From: Acidimangrovimonas sediminis
Lineage (GTDB): Bacteria > Pseudomonadota > Alphaproteobacteria > Rhodobacterales > Rhodobacteraceae
Length of the DNA stretch: 64,000 bases
Direction of reading: 5' to 3'
NCBI RefSeq assembly: GCF_002871005.1
Contig: NZ_PHSN01000001.1
Location: forward strand, 248,001-312,000
Under the pieces are notes generated by a model. It worked only from the letters and a program-made list of their open reading frames with translations. It was not told the DNA's origin and ran no database searches. Made by a program: the position numbers and the translations under genes. This document shows positions 1 through 8,759 of the stretch, piece by piece. The stretch's first letter is position 1. Each line of letters starts with the position of its first letter.

Positions 1-23
1 AAAATTCTTGGGCCAGGCCCGGC

Positions 24-758
24 GTGCGGCGCCGCTTTGTCTCGGCGCTTGTCTTCGGTCTCGCGGGGGCTGCGCTCCTCGTGGGGCTGGGTGTCTGGCA
101 GGTCCGGCGGCTGCACTGGAAGGAAGGTCTGATCGCGCGGATCGAGGCGAAGATCGCCGCCGATCCGGTGGCGGTGCCCGCGGCACCCGACCCGGTGCGC
201 GATGCCTATCTGCCGGTCGTGGCCGGGGGGCGGCTGACGGGGCAGGGGCTGCGCGTCCTGACCGGGGTGAAGTTTCGCGGCCCCGGGCACCTGATCGTGG
301 CAGTGCTGGAGACCGCGGGCGGGCGGCGCCTGATGGTCGATCTCGGCTTTCGGCCGGAGGGCGGGGACCGGAGCGCCACCGGAGGCTCCACCGGGGGCGC
401 CGGCAGAGGCGGGGACGGGCGCGTTCTGGCCGCGATCCCGGCGGGGCAGGCGCGCATCACCGGCAACCTGATCTGGCCCGATGAGGTCGACAGCTTCACC
501 CCGGCGCCGGATCTTTCCCGCCATCTGTGGTTCGCCCGCGACGTGCCGGCGATGGCGCGGGTGCTGGGGGCGGAGCCGGTGCTGATCGCCGCGCGCCGGG
601 TCGAGGGCGTGGCGACCCGGGCCGACCCGATGCCGGTCTCCACCGACGGGATACCGAATGACCACAGGCAGTACGCGCTGACGTGGTTTTCGCTGGCCCT
701 TGTGTGGTTGGGGATGACAGGCCTTCTGCTCTGGCGTATCACGCGGCGGACAGATTGA
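24..758 (+). CDS. SURF1 family cytochrome c oxidase assembly protein
   Basis: A 244-residue protein with the SURF1 layout: an N-terminal membrane helix (about residues 5-24) ending in the typical GVWQVRRL motif, a periplasmic domain, and a second membrane helix near residues 217-236 followed by a basic tail. SURF1 proteins help insert heme a or assemble cytochrome aa3 oxidase in the inner membrane. The chosen start is a GTG giving MRRRFVSALVF, which matches the usual family N-terminus. The frame is open to the window edge, so a slightly earlier start cannot be excluded. In related bacteria this gene follows ctaG and cox3 and precedes thrC. Here thrC follows after 10 bases, which fits that order. 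Residues 111-130 form a Gly/Ser-rich insertion. Confidence 0.9.
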   Translation: MRRRFVSALVFGLAGAALLVGLGVWQVRRLHWKEGLIARIEAKIAADPVAVPAAPDPVRDAYLPVVAGGRLTGQGLRVLTGVKFRGPGHLIVAVLETAGGRRLMVDLGFRPEGGDRSATGGSTGGAGRGGDGRVLAAIPAGQARITGNLIWPDEVDSFTPAPDLSRHLWFARDVPAMARVLGAEPVLIAARRVEGVATRADPMPVSTDGIPNDHRQYALTWFSLALVWLGMTGLLLWRITRRTD

Positions 759-768
759 AGGCCGCACC

Positions 769-2157
769 ATGCGTTATGTATCCACCCGGGGCGCCGCCCC
801 GGTCCTGAACTTCGAAGAGGCCATGCTGACGGGCCTTGCCCGTGACGGCGGGCTCTACGTCCCCGAGACGATCCCCGAGATGAGCGCCGACGAGATCGCG
901 GCGTTGGCCGGGCTCAGCTACGAGGAGGCGGCGTTTCGCGTCATGCGCCCCTTCCTCGGCGAAAGCTTCGCCGACGATGAGCTGGGGGTCATCATCTCGC
1001 GCGCCTATGCGGGCTTCGGCCATGCGGCGCGCGCGCCTCTGAAGCAACTCGCGCCGAACCATTTCCTGCTGGAACTGTTCCACGGGCCGACGCTGGCCTT
1101 CAAGGATTTCGCGATGCAGCTGATCGGCCAGCTGTTCCAGACTGCGCTGGCCCGTTCGGGGCAGAAGATCACCATCGTGGGCGCGACGTCCGGCGACACC
1201 GGATCCGCCGCGATCGAGGCGTTCAAGGGCCTCGACAACGTCGATGTCTTCATCCTTTTCCCGCATGGCCGGGTGTCCGAGGTGCAGCGCCGGCAGATGA
1301 CCACGCCGTCCGAGGCGAACGTGCACGCGATAGCGCTGGACGGCGATTTCGACACCTGCCAGGGCCGCCTCAAGGACCTGTTCAACGATTTCGAGTTCCG
1401 CGACGCGGTCGGCCTTGCCGGCGTCAACTCGATCAACTGGGCACGGGTGCTGGCGCAGGTCGTCTATTACTTCACCTCTGCCGTCTCCCTTGGCGCGCCG
1501 CACCGCAAGGTGAGCTTCACGGTGCCGACCGGCAATTTCGGCGACATCTTCGCGGGCTACATCGCGCGGCGGATGGGCCTGCCGATCGAGACGCTGGTGA
1601 TCGCGACCAATCAGAACGACATCCTGCACCGCGCGCTGGAAACCGGCAGCTACACCCCCACCGGGGTGGTGCCGTCGATCAGTCCGTCGATGGATATCCA
1701 GGTCTCGTCGAATTTCGAGCGGGCCCTCTTCGACGCCTATGGCCGCGATGGTGCCGCCGTGGCGCAGCTGATGGACGAGCTGAAGGCCGGCGGCAGCTTT
1801 GCCATCAGCCAGGGCGCGCTGGAAAGTCTGCGGGAGACCTTCGCCACGGGCCGCGCCTCGGAGGCCGAGACCTCGGCCACCATCAAGGCGACGCTGGCCG
1901 CGACCGGAGAACTGCTCTGCCCGCATTCCGCGGTGGGGGTGAAGGTGGCGTCCGAACATGTCGGGGCCACCCCGATGATCACGCTGGCCACCGCGCATCC
2001 GGCGAAGTTTCCCGACGCGGTCGAGGCGGCGACGGGCGTGCGCCCCGGTTTGCCGCCCCGCATGGCCGATCTATTTGACAGGGAGGAGCGGGTGACGCGG
2101 ATGGCCGACGACCTGGACGCGCTCAAGTCCCTGATCCGCGAGAGGACCGGAAGATGA
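769..2157 (+). CDS. thrC: Threonine synthase
   Basis: A 462-residue PLP enzyme that converts O-phosphohomoserine to threonine, the last step of threonine synthesis. The start MRYVSTRGAAPVLNFEEAML is the typical proteobacterial ThrC N-terminus. The PLP-binding lysine lies in the GPTLAFKDFAMQ motif, followed by the phosphate-binding GATSGDTGSAA segment and the SINWARVLAQVVYYF stretch. The length is normal for the long (E. coli-type) ThrC group. The stop codon overlaps the start of the next gene (ATGA), so it is translationally coupled to the M16 peptidase. Confidence 0.97.
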   Translation: MRYVSTRGAAPVLNFEEAMLTGLARDGGLYVPETIPEMSADEIAALAGLSYEEAAFRVMRPFLGESFADDELGVIISRAYAGFGHAARAPLKQLAPNHFLLELFHGPTLAFKDFAMQLIGQLFQTALARSGQKITIVGATSGDTGSAAIEAFKGLDNVDVFILFPHGRVSEVQRRQMTTPSEANVHAIALDGDFDTCQGRLKDLFNDFEFRDAVGLAGVNSINWARVLAQVVYYFTSAVSLGAPHRKVSFTVPTGNFGDIFAGYIARRMGLPIETLVIATNQNDILHRALETGSYTPTGVVPSISPSMDIQVSSNFERALFDAYGRDGAAVAQLMDELKAGGSFAISQGALESLRETFATGRASEAETSATIKATLAATGELLCPHSAVGVKVASEHVGATPMITLATAHPAKFPDAVEAATGVRPGLPPRMADLFDREERVTRMADDLDALKSLIRERTGR

Positions 2158-3416
2158 GCCCCCGCCTGACGACACTGGAAAACGGTTTCCGCATCGTGAC
2201 CGAGGCGATGCCCGGTCTTGCCTCTGCCTCTATCGGCATCTGGATCGGGGCCGGCGGGCGGCACGAGCGGCTGGAACAGAACGGCATCGCGCATTTCCTC
2301 GAACACATGGCGTTCAAGGGGACGAAGACGCGTTCGGCCCTTCAGATCGCCGAGGCGATCGAGGACGTGGGCGGTTACATCAACGCCTATACCTCGCGCG
2401 AGATGACCGCCTATTACGCCCGGGTGCTGGCCGATGATGTTCCGCTCGCGCTCGACGTGATCGGGGACATCGTGCTGAACCCGGTGTTCGACCCGAAAGA
2501 GATCGAGGTTGAGCGCCACGTGATCCTGCAGGAGATCGGCCAGGCGCTGGACACCCCCGACGACGTGATCTTCGACTGGCTGCAGGAGGCGGCCTATCCG
2601 GACCAGCCGATGGGGCGCACCATTCTGGGGCCGACCGAGCGTGTCTCGAGCTTCCAGCGCGGCGACCTCGAGGGGTTCGTGGGGGAGCATTACGGGCCGG
2701 AGCAGATGATCCTGTCGGCGGCGGGGGCGGTCGATCATGACCGCATCGTCGCGCTGGCGTCGGAGGCCTTCGGCGGGTTGAGACGCCGCGGCGCGTTCCA
2801 GTTGCAGCGGGCGCAGTTCCAGAGCGGCGAGAAGCGGGTTGTGAAGGACCTCGAGCAGGCGCATTTCGCGCTGGCCTTCGAGGCGCCGGGCTACCGCGAC
2901 GACGATCTCTTCACCGCGCAGGTGTTTTCCACCGCGCTGGGGGGCGGGATGTCCTCGCGCCTGTTCCAGAAGCTGCGCGAGGAGCGGGGGCTGTGCTACA
3001 CGATCTTCTCGCAGGTGGGTGCCTATGACGACACCGGGATGATGACGATCTACGCCGGCACCTCGGCCGAGGAGGTTGCGGATCTGGCGGGGCTGACGGT
3101 GGATGAGCTGAAACGTTCGGCTGACGACATGTCCGAGGCCGAGATCGCCCGGGCGCGTGCGCAGTTGAAGGCGGGGCTGCTGATGGGGCTGGAAAGCCCC
3201 TCGGCCCGGGCTGAGCGGCTGGCGCGTCTTCTCGCGATCTGGGGCCGGGTGCCGGATGTCGAGGAGGCCGTGGCCAAGATCGATGCCGTCACCCGTGACG
3301 GCGTGCGCGCCCAGGCCGCGCAGATGGCGCAGGGCATGCCCGCGGCGATGGCGCTTTATGGGCCGGTGGCGGATGCCCCGGACCTGGAGGCGCTGCGCAG
3401 AAGGCTTGCCGCCTGA
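2154..3416 (+). CDS. M16 family zinc peptidase (mitochondrial processing peptidase-like)
   Basis: A 420-residue pitrilysin/insulinase-family peptidase. The inverted zinc motif HFLEH is at residues 47-51, and the third metal ligand is expected in the EVERHVILQEIG region about 70 residues on. The second half carries the MPP-like glycine-rich region (LGGGMSSRLFQKLREERGLCY). It is a full-length bacterial homologue of the beta subunit of mitochondrial processing peptidase, probably cytoplasmic or periplasm-associated; the physiological substrate is unknown. It overlaps thrC by four bases, and its stop overlaps the start of the downstream acetyltransferase by one base, so all three form one operon. 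Confidence 0.93.
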   Translation: MSPRLTTLENGFRIVTEAMPGLASASIGIWIGAGGRHERLEQNGIAHFLEHMAFKGTKTRSALQIAEAIEDVGGYINAYTSREMTAYYARVLADDVPLALDVIGDIVLNPVFDPKEIEVERHVILQEIGQALDTPDDVIFDWLQEAAYPDQPMGRTILGPTERVSSFQRGDLEGFVGEHYGPEQMILSAAGAVDHDRIVALASEAFGGLRRRGAFQLQRAQFQSGEKRVVKDLEQAHFALAFEAPGYRDDDLFTAQVFSTALGGGMSSRLFQKLREERGLCYTIFSQVGAYDDTGMMTIYAGTSAEEVADLAGLTVDELKRSADDMSEAEIARARAQLKAGLLMGLESPSARAERLARLLAIWGRVPDVEEAVAKIDAVTRDGVRAQAAQMAQGMPAAMALYGPVADAPDLEALRRRLAA

Positions 3417-4000
3417 TGCGCCTCGTCCGCCGCAAGTTGCGGCTCGAGACGGAACGCCTGACGCTCAGGCTTCCCGTGCATGGCGATTTCCGCAACTGGG
3501 CAGAGCTGCGCGGGGCAAGTTTCGAGTTCCTGCAACCCTGGGAACCCAGCTGGGCCACTGACCACCTGACCCGGAAGGCCTTTACCAACCGGGTCTATTG
3601 GGCGCAGCGCACCTATGCGCAGGGCCGCGGCGTGCCGCTGTTCCTGATCCGCCGCAAGGACCAGGCGCTGGTGGGCGGGATCACGTTGGACAATATCCGG
3701 CTGGGACCCGCCAAGGCGGGGACCCTGGGCTATTGGGTCGGGCAGGATCACGCCCGGCTGGGCTACATGCACGAGGCGATCACGGCGGTGGTGCATTACG
3801 CCTTCGCCGACCTCGACCTGAGCCGGATCGAGGCGGCCTGCCTGCCCGAGAATGCGCCCTCGCGCGGGGTGCTGGAGAAATGCGGCTTCAAGTACGAAGG
3901 CGTCGCGCAAAGCTATCTGCAGATCAACGGGCGCTGGCGCAACCATGTGCTTTACGCCAACCTGCGCAGCGATCGGCGGGGACGTACGGACGCGGGCTGA
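3416..4000 (+). CDS. GNAT family N-acetyltransferase (RimJ/RimL-like)
   Basis: A 194-residue RimJ/RimL-type acetyltransferase. It shows the family opening (LRLETERLTLRLPVHGDFRNW), a central GYWVGQDHARLGYMHEA strand-helix element that contributes to acetyl-CoA binding, and the ENAPSRGVLEKCGFKYEG segment typical of ribosomal-protein or small-molecule N-acetyltransferases. The substrate cannot be told from sequence. The start ATG overlaps the stop of the M16 peptidase by one base, indicating translational coupling in the SURF1-thrC-M16 operon. In many relatives a GNAT follows this peptidase. Confidence 0.9.
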   Translation: MRLVRRKLRLETERLTLRLPVHGDFRNWAELRGASFEFLQPWEPSWATDHLTRKAFTNRVYWAQRTYAQGRGVPLFLIRRKDQALVGGITLDNIRLGPAKAGTLGYWVGQDHARLGYMHEAITAVVHYAFADLDLSRIEAACLPENAPSRGVLEKCGFKYEGVAQSYLQINGRWRNHVLYANLRSDRRGRTDAG

Positions 4001-4053
4001 GGCTGCGCTGTCGCGCGGTGCCCCGGCGGACGCGTGAGCGGTGAGGGCGGCGC

Positions 4054-4110
4054 GGGGGGCTGTCTGCCCCCCTGCACCCCCCCGAGGATATTGTCACTCA
4101 GAAGAAGGAG
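4054..4110. repeat. Dispersed intergenic repeat with GC hairpin (possible terminator)
   Basis: A perfect 7-bp GC hairpin (GGGGGGC/GCCCCCC, 4054-4072, 5-base loop) is followed by GAGGATATTGTCACTCAG and AAGAAGGAG at 4084-4110. The second part recurs, with small changes, at 21366-21388, inverted at 21410-21432, and more loosely at 16728-16757. It lies just downstream of the SURF1-thrC-M16-GNAT operon and may act as its terminator. The family assignment is from my recall of similar intergenic sequences in Rhodobacterales. Confidence 0.6.
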
Positions 4111-4155
4111 AAGGCGGTTCGGCCGCGGGGGGTAGGTTTTCCCTGTTGACTCGCT

Positions 4156-4180
4156 AATCAAATGATTTAATCGTTTGATT
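4156..4180. promoter_or_regulatory. Palindromic operator for the TetR/CecR-like regulator
   Basis: A 25-bp near-perfect palindrome, AATCAAA then TGATTTAATCG then TTTGATT, centred at 4168, lies 18 bases before the regulator start codon. Only two symmetric base pairs mismatch. A TTGACT element at 4146-4151 abuts it, so bound repressor would cover the core promoter. The position and symmetry are those of a TetR-family autoregulatory operator; the pairing with the adjacent regulator is inferred. Confidence 0.75.
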
Positions 4181-4198
4181 GAAGTGAGGAGGTGCGCG

Positions 4199-4882
4199 AT
4201 GCCCGAGAGGTCGAAGGCCGAGACGCCGCTATCTGCGGATCCTGCGGAGGCGACCCGAGCGGCGCTGGTGTCGGCGGGGCTGCATCTTTTCGGACACAAG
4301 GGGTTCGCCGCCGCCTCGACGCGCGAGATCGCGGCGCGGGCGGGGGCGAACGTGGCGGCGATCGCCTATCATTTCGGGTCGAAGGCGGGGCTGCGGCGCG
4401 CCTGTGCCGAGGAGGTCGCGGCGCGGATCGGTCACGTTCTGGGTGACCTTGGGGCGGGGCCGAGACCCGCGACGCCCGGCGAGGCGCGGGCGCGGTTGCG
4501 GGCCGCGCTGCGGGCGATCACGGGCTATCTGGCGGCAGCGCCCGAGGCCGCGGATCTTGCGGCCTTCCTGCTGCGCGAGATCACCGAGGAGGGCGAGGTC
4601 CTCGACCGCCTCTACGAGACCACGGTGGGGCCGCGGCACCGCCAGCTTTGCGCGCTGTGGGGGCTTGCGACGGGGACCGATCCGGAGGCGGAGGAGACGC
4701 GGCTTTCGGTCTTCGCGATGATCGGCCAGGTGGTCTATTTCCGTATCGGCCGCCCGGTGGTGTTGCGCCGCATGGGCGACGCCGGGCTGGACCCCGAGGC
4801 GCTGACCCGCATCCTGATCCGAAACCTCGATGCAGCCCTTGATGCCGCCCTAGATGCGGCGATACGGGAGGTCCCCCGATGA
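4199..4882 (+). CDS. TetR family regulator, CecR (YbiH)-like
   Basis: A 227-residue repressor. The N-terminal TetR helix-turn-helix spans about residues 20-65, including STREIAARAGANVAAIAYHF and the GSKAGL turn. The long C-terminal ligand domain resembles the DUF1956 type of E. coli CecR/YbiH. The start at 4199 is chosen because of a strong GAGGAGG ribosome site; an in-frame TTG at 4175 lies inside the operator. The stop overlaps the downstream adaptor gene by four bases. In E. coli, cecR precedes ybhGFSR, and the order here is the same (regulator, adaptor, ATPase, permease), supporting control of a drug or solute exporter. Confidence 0.9.
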   Translation: MPERSKAETPLSADPAEATRAALVSAGLHLFGHKGFAAASTREIAARAGANVAAIAYHFGSKAGLRRACAEEVAARIGHVLGDLGAGPRPATPGEARARLRAALRAITGYLAAAPEAADLAAFLLREITEEGEVLDRLYETTVGPRHRQLCALWGLATGTDPEAEETRLSVFAMIGQVVYFRIGRPVVLRRMGDAGLDPEALTRILIRNLDAALDAALDAAIREVPR

Positions 4883-5829
4883 TCCTGTGTTCCATTCCCG
4901 TGCTTTCGGCGTTTCTGTCGGCCTGCGCGGTGCCCGCCCCCCTCGCCACCGGCTATGTCGAGGGGGAATACGTGCTGGTGGCGCCGGTTGCGGTGGCGCA
5001 GGTCTCGGACGTCAAGGTCAAGCGCGGCGATCACGTGGCCGCGGGGGCGGTGCTGGCGCTGACCGAACGGCGCGACGCCCAGATCGCGGTGGCCCAGGCC
5101 ACCGCCGCGCTGGCCGAGGCGGAGAGCCGGCTGGCGAACCTCCAGCTTGGCAAGCGGCCGGAGGAGATCGCGGTGATCGCGGCCACGCTGGCCTCGGCCA
5201 AGGCGCAGGAGGCCGAGGTGGGCAAGGAGGTGGCGCGGCTCACCTCGCTGCGCGACCGGGGGGTGAGTTCGCAGGCCGAGCTGGACGATGCGACGACGCG
5301 GCTTGACGTGGCGCATGCGCAGGTGGCGCAGGCGCAGGCGAACCTGTCGGTGGCGCGGCTGCCGGCCCGGCCGCAGGAGATCGCGGCCGCCGAGGCCGCG
5401 GTGGCGCAGGCCACGGCGCGACGCGACGCGGCGGCGTGGCAATTGTCCAAACGCACGCTGACCGCGCCTCGGACGGGGACGGTCTATGACATCCTGCGCA
5501 CGCGGGGCGAGATCGCGGGCCCGCAGGCGCCGGTGCTGTCGTTCCTGCCCGACGGGGCGGTGAAGCTGCGGCTGTATTTCCCCGAAACCGCGGTGGCCCG
5601 GATCCATGCAGGATCGACATTGACGGTTCATTGCGATGGCTGTGGCGCGGGTGAGACGGCGCATGTGACCTATGTCTCGGATGCGCCGGAATTCACCCCG
5701 CCGGTCATCTATTCGCTGCAGAACCGCCAGAAGCTGGTCTATCTGGTCGAGGCCCGCCCCGAGGCGCGCGCGACCCGGCTGAAGCCCGGGCAGATCGTCG
5801 ATGTCGATCTGCCGGGAGCGGAGAAGTGA
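4879..5829 (+). CDS. HlyD/YbhG-family efflux adaptor lipoprotein
   Basis: A 316-residue periplasmic adaptor (membrane-fusion) protein. The first 16 residues form a short lipoprotein signal ending in a lipobox (LSAC, Cys16), so it is probably anchored by lipid. Next comes a half-lipoyl domain (VEGEYVLVAPVAVAQVSDVKV region), a long Ala/Glu-rich coiled-coil hairpin (about residues 65-190), the returning lipoyl half (LTAPRTGTVYDI), and a beta-barrel domain with two cysteines (CDGCG, residues 253-256). It would link the ABC pump encoded next to an outer-membrane channel. It matches E. coli YbhG in architecture, and overlaps by four bases the genes on both sides. Confidence 0.88.
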   Translation: MILCSIPVLSAFLSACAVPAPLATGYVEGEYVLVAPVAVAQVSDVKVKRGDHVAAGAVLALTERRDAQIAVAQATAALAEAESRLANLQLGKRPEEIAVIAATLASAKAQEAEVGKEVARLTSLRDRGVSSQAELDDATTRLDVAHAQVAQAQANLSVARLPARPQEIAAAEAAVAQATARRDAAAWQLSKRTLTAPRTGTVYDILRTRGEIAGPQAPVLSFLPDGAVKLRLYFPETAVARIHAGSTLTVHCDGCGAGETAHVTYVSDAPEFTPPVIYSLQNRQKLVYLVEARPEARATRLKPGQIVDVDLPGAEK

Positions 5830-6788
5830 GCGCGGTTCCCGTTCCCCCGCCGCAAGGCACGGCACCGGCGATCGACGTGCGCGGACTGGTGAAAAGCTAC
5901 GGCGGCCGGCGGGTGGTGGACGACGTGACCATGCAGGTCGCGCGGGGCGAGATCGCGGGTTTCCTGGGGCCGAACGGATCGGGCAAGACCACGACGATCC
6001 GGGTGATGTGCGGCCTGCTCACGCCCGATGCGGGTACGGGCGAGGTGCTGGGCCACGACCTGCGCCGCGATGCCCGCCGCATCCGGCGCGAGGTGGGCTA
6101 CATGACGCAGCGGTTCTCGTTCTACGAGGATCTGTCGATCGCCGAGAACCTTGCTTTCGTGGCCGGGCTCTATGGCCTGACGCCGGTGCGCAAATACGTC
6201 GACGAGACGCTTGCCGACCTTGGCCTGACTTCGCGGCGCGACCAGCTTGCAGGCAGCCTTTCGGGCGGCTGGAAGCAGCGCCTCGCGCTGGCCGCCTGCA
6301 TCATGCACGACCCGAAACTGCTGCTGTTGGATGAACCCACGGCAGGCGTCGACCCCAAGGCGCGGCGCGAGTTCTGGGACGAGATCCACCGGCTGGCGGC
6401 GGGCGGCATGACGGTGCTTGTCTCCACCCACTACATGGACGAGGCCGAGCGCTGCCACCGGATCAACTACATCTCCTACGGCCGTCTTGTCGCCCGGGGA
6501 ACGGTGGCCGAGGTGGTGAAGGGCGCGGGCCTCACGACCTTTGTGGTCGAGGGGCTGGACGGGGCGGCGATGATCGACCTCGACGAGAGGCTGCGCGGCG
6601 CGCCGGGGGTCGAGCAGGTGGCGCCCTTCGGGTCGGTGCTCCATGTGGTGGGGCGCGATGCCGGGGCGCTGAAAGCCTCGGTCACCCGGATCGCAGGTGG
6701 GGCGGGGGCGCGGGTCACACCGGCCGAGACCAGCCTCGAGGATGCCTTCATCCACTTCATGGGCGGGGCAAAGGACAACATGGCATGA
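5826..6788 (+). CDS. ABC exporter ATP-binding protein (YbhF-like, single NBD)
   Basis: A 320-residue ABC-2 type ATPase. It has Walker A GPNGSGKTT (residues 48-56), Q-loop MTQRFSFYEDL, signature LSGGWKQRLALA, Walker B LLLLDEPTAGVD and switch STHYMDEAE. A C-terminal extension of about 90 residues resembles the DrrA/CcmA-type regulatory tail. E. coli YbhF carries two fused ATPase domains; this protein has one, so it should act as a homodimer. It is coupled by four-base overlaps to the adaptor before it and the permease after it. Confidence 0.93.
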   Translation: MSAVPVPPPQGTAPAIDVRGLVKSYGGRRVVDDVTMQVARGEIAGFLGPNGSGKTTTIRVMCGLLTPDAGTGEVLGHDLRRDARRIRREVGYMTQRFSFYEDLSIAENLAFVAGLYGLTPVRKYVDETLADLGLTSRRDQLAGSLSGGWKQRLALAACIMHDPKLLLLDEPTAGVDPKARREFWDEIHRLAAGGMTVLVSTHYMDEAERCHRINYISYGRLVARGTVAEVVKGAGLTTFVVEGLDGAAMIDLDERLRGAPGVEQVAPFGSVLHVVGRDAGALKASVTRIAGGAGARVTPAETSLEDAFIHFMGGAKDNMA

Positions 6789-7915
6789 ACGGGATCCTGT
6801 CGCTTCGCCGCCTGCGCGCGATGCTGGTGAAGGAAACCATCCAGATGCGGCGCGACCGGGTGACCTTTGCCATGATGCTGGGGATCCCGCTGATCCTGCT
6901 GGTGCTGTTCGGCTTTGCCATAAACACCGACCCCAAGCACCTGCCCGCGGCGTTGGTGGCGCCCACGCAGGACCGCTACACCCGCGCCATCGTGACGGCG
7001 CTGGAGATGACGGGCTATTACCACTTCACCAAGGTCGGCGTGTCCGAGGCCGAGGCCGAGCGGCTGATCTCGGACGGCACGGTATCTTTCGTCGTGACCA
7101 TCCCGTCGGATTTCGGGCGCCGGGTGGCGCGCGGCGATCATCCGCAGATCCTGATCGAGGCGGATGCGACCGACCCGGCGGTCGCCTCGGGCGCGGTCTC
7201 GACGCTGGGCACGGTGGCGGCGCAGGCGCTCAGGCGCGAGCAGGGGGCCTCCGCCCCCGCAGATCAGCCCGGCGCACTGCAGGTCGTGGTGCACAAGCGC
7301 TACAACCCCGAGGGGGTGACGCAATACAACATCGTACCGGGGCTTCTGGGGGTGATCCTGCAGATGACCATGGTGATGATGACCTCCATGGCCCTGACCC
7401 GCGAGACGGAGCGCGGGACGATGGAGAACCTGCTGGCGATGCCCGTGACGCCGCTGGAGATAATGTTGGGCAAGGTGTTGCCCTTTCTCATGGTGGGGGC
7501 GGTGCAGATGGCGGTGATCCTGTTCGCGGCCAAGATCCTGTTTCACGTGCCCTTCGTGGGGGCGATGTGGCTGTTGTTGCTGGGGGTCTTGCTGTTCGTG
7601 CTGGCGCTGGTGCTTCTGGGCTACACGATCTCCACCCTGTCGCGGAACCAGATGCAGGCGATGCAACTGGCGTTCTTCTTCTTCCTGCCGTCGATCCTTC
7701 TGTCGGGGTTCATGTTTCCGTTCCGCGGCATGCCGGGCTGGGCGCAGGCGGTGGGCGAAGTGCTGCCGCTGACGCATTTCCTGCGGCTGGTCCGGGCAGT
7801 GATGCTGAAGGGCGCGGATCTGACTACGGTGCAGCCGCAGATCGGGGCGCTGACGGCCTTCGTGGTGGTTTTCGCGCTGCTGGCGCTGAGCAGGTTCCGC
7901 CGCACGCTGGACTGA
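6785..7915 (+). CDS. ABC-2 type exporter permease (YbhS/YbhR-like)
   Basis: A 376-residue ABC-2 membrane subunit. One N-terminal membrane helix (about residues 30-50) is followed by a periplasmic domain of roughly 120 residues. A C-terminal bundle of about five helices starts near residue 180, with the conserved TRETERGTMENLLAMPVTPLEI loop and a LPSILLSGFMFPFRGMPGWAQ segment. In E. coli the operon carries two such permeases (YbhS, YbhR); here only one is present and the next gene is unrelated, so a homodimeric pore is expected. It ends the CecR-like efflux operon. Confidence 0.92.
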   Translation: MNGILSLRRLRAMLVKETIQMRRDRVTFAMMLGIPLILLVLFGFAINTDPKHLPAALVAPTQDRYTRAIVTALEMTGYYHFTKVGVSEAEAERLISDGTVSFVVTIPSDFGRRVARGDHPQILIEADATDPAVASGAVSTLGTVAAQALRREQGASAPADQPGALQVVVHKRYNPEGVTQYNIVPGLLGVILQMTMVMMTSMALTRETERGTMENLLAMPVTPLEIMLGKVLPFLMVGAVQMAVILFAAKILFHVPFVGAMWLLLLGVLLFVLALVLLGYTISTLSRNQMQAMQLAFFFFLPSILLSGFMFPFRGMPGWAQAVGEVLPLTHFLRLVRAVMLKGADLTTVQPQIGALTAFVVVFALLALSRFRRTLD

Positions 7916-7944
7916 GGGGAATGCGGGCGGGCGGGCATGCGGGA

Positions 7945-7960
7945 GTGCGTTGAAACGCAC
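7945..7960. repeat. Short dispersed palindrome (GTGCGTT-AACGCAC)
   Basis: A 16-bp palindrome with 7-bp arms and a 2-base loop, flanked on the right by CCTACGGGG, lies between the permease and dtd. From memory, the sequence GGTGCGTTTCAACGCACCCTA is a frequent REP-like intergenic element in Rhodobacterales genomes; this copy matches its core. It could also help terminate the efflux operon. Confidence 0.55.
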
Positions 7961-8007
7961 CCTACGGGGCCTTGCGACGCCGCGCGTTCCGCGTCACAAC
8001 GGCGGCC

Positions 8008-8445
8008 ATGAGAGCCCTGATCCAGAGAGTGAGCGCCGCACGGGTGACGGTGGACGACCGCATCACGGGAGAGATCGGCCCGGGTCTGCTGATCCTCGTC
8101 TGCGCGATGCAGGGCGATACCGAGGCGCAGGCCGACCAGCTGGCGGCCAAGATCGCCCGGCTCCGGATCTTCAAGGACGACGCGGGCAAGATGAACCGAT
8201 CGGTGGTCGACGCCGGGGGCGCGGCGCTGGTGGTCAGTCAATTCACCCTTGCCGCCGACACCTCGCGCGGGAACCGCCCCGGGTTCTCCGCCGCCGCCCC
8301 GCCGGACGAGGGGCACAGGCTTTACGAGTATTTCTCGGGCGCGGTCCGCGGGCAGGGGATCGCGGTCGAGAACGGCGAATTCGGGGCCGACATGGCGGTG
8401 AGCCTGACCAACGACGGTCCGGTCACGATCTGGATGGAAATCTGA
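8008..8445 (+). CDS. dtd: D-aminoacyl-tRNA deacylase
   Basis: A 145-residue DTD that hydrolyses D-aminoacyl-tRNAs and achiral mischarged products, preventing misincorporation. It begins [16 protein letters not shown], the conserved start, so the ATG at 8008 is preferred over the in-frame upstream ATG at 7972. Both active-site motifs are present: [20 protein letters not shown] and, near the C-terminus, [11 protein letters not shown]. The length is normal. It seems to be transcribed alone or from the preceding operon. Confidence 0.95.
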   Translation: MRALIQRVSAARVTVDDRITGEIGPGLLILVCAMQGDTEAQADQLAAKIARLRIFKDDAGKMNRSVVDAGGAALVVSQFTLAADTSRGNRPGFSAAAPPDEGHRLYEYFSGAVRGQGIAVENGEFGADMAVSLTNDGPVTIWMEI

Positions 8446-8759
8446 AGGGCTGATCCTTGGCCTGACGTTGGGAGGCTGCGCCTCGTGGGTCACCTGGCTG
8501 CCCGGTCTGGCTGCCCGGTCTGGCTGCCCCGTTCAGGCAATGCGCATCTGCGGTTGCCGGCCGTTTCTGCCAAGGGCGCCCTTCGACCTGCGTGCAAGGA
8601 AGACGGCAGGGTGCCTTGGCGGGGGCCCGTTGCGTCATCGCATGAAAACCGGCGCGCGGCGGGACCTCGGGCCGAAGCTGCTGCCTCGGCGCGGTTTCCG
8701 GCTGACTGGGGGGTGGGGCTGTGCTTCACTTCGCGCGACCACCTCACGGAGCCTCCCGG
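8446..8759. other. Gene-free stretch with a 13-bp triplicate repeat
   Basis: No credible gene is seen in these 314 bases. The long frames here have no family-like features and no ribosome sites. A tandem repeat CTGGCTGCCCGGT occurs three times in a row at 8494-8532, the third copy with one change. A GGAG ribosome site at 8748-8751 belongs to the following Rieske gene. Confidence 0.6.
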
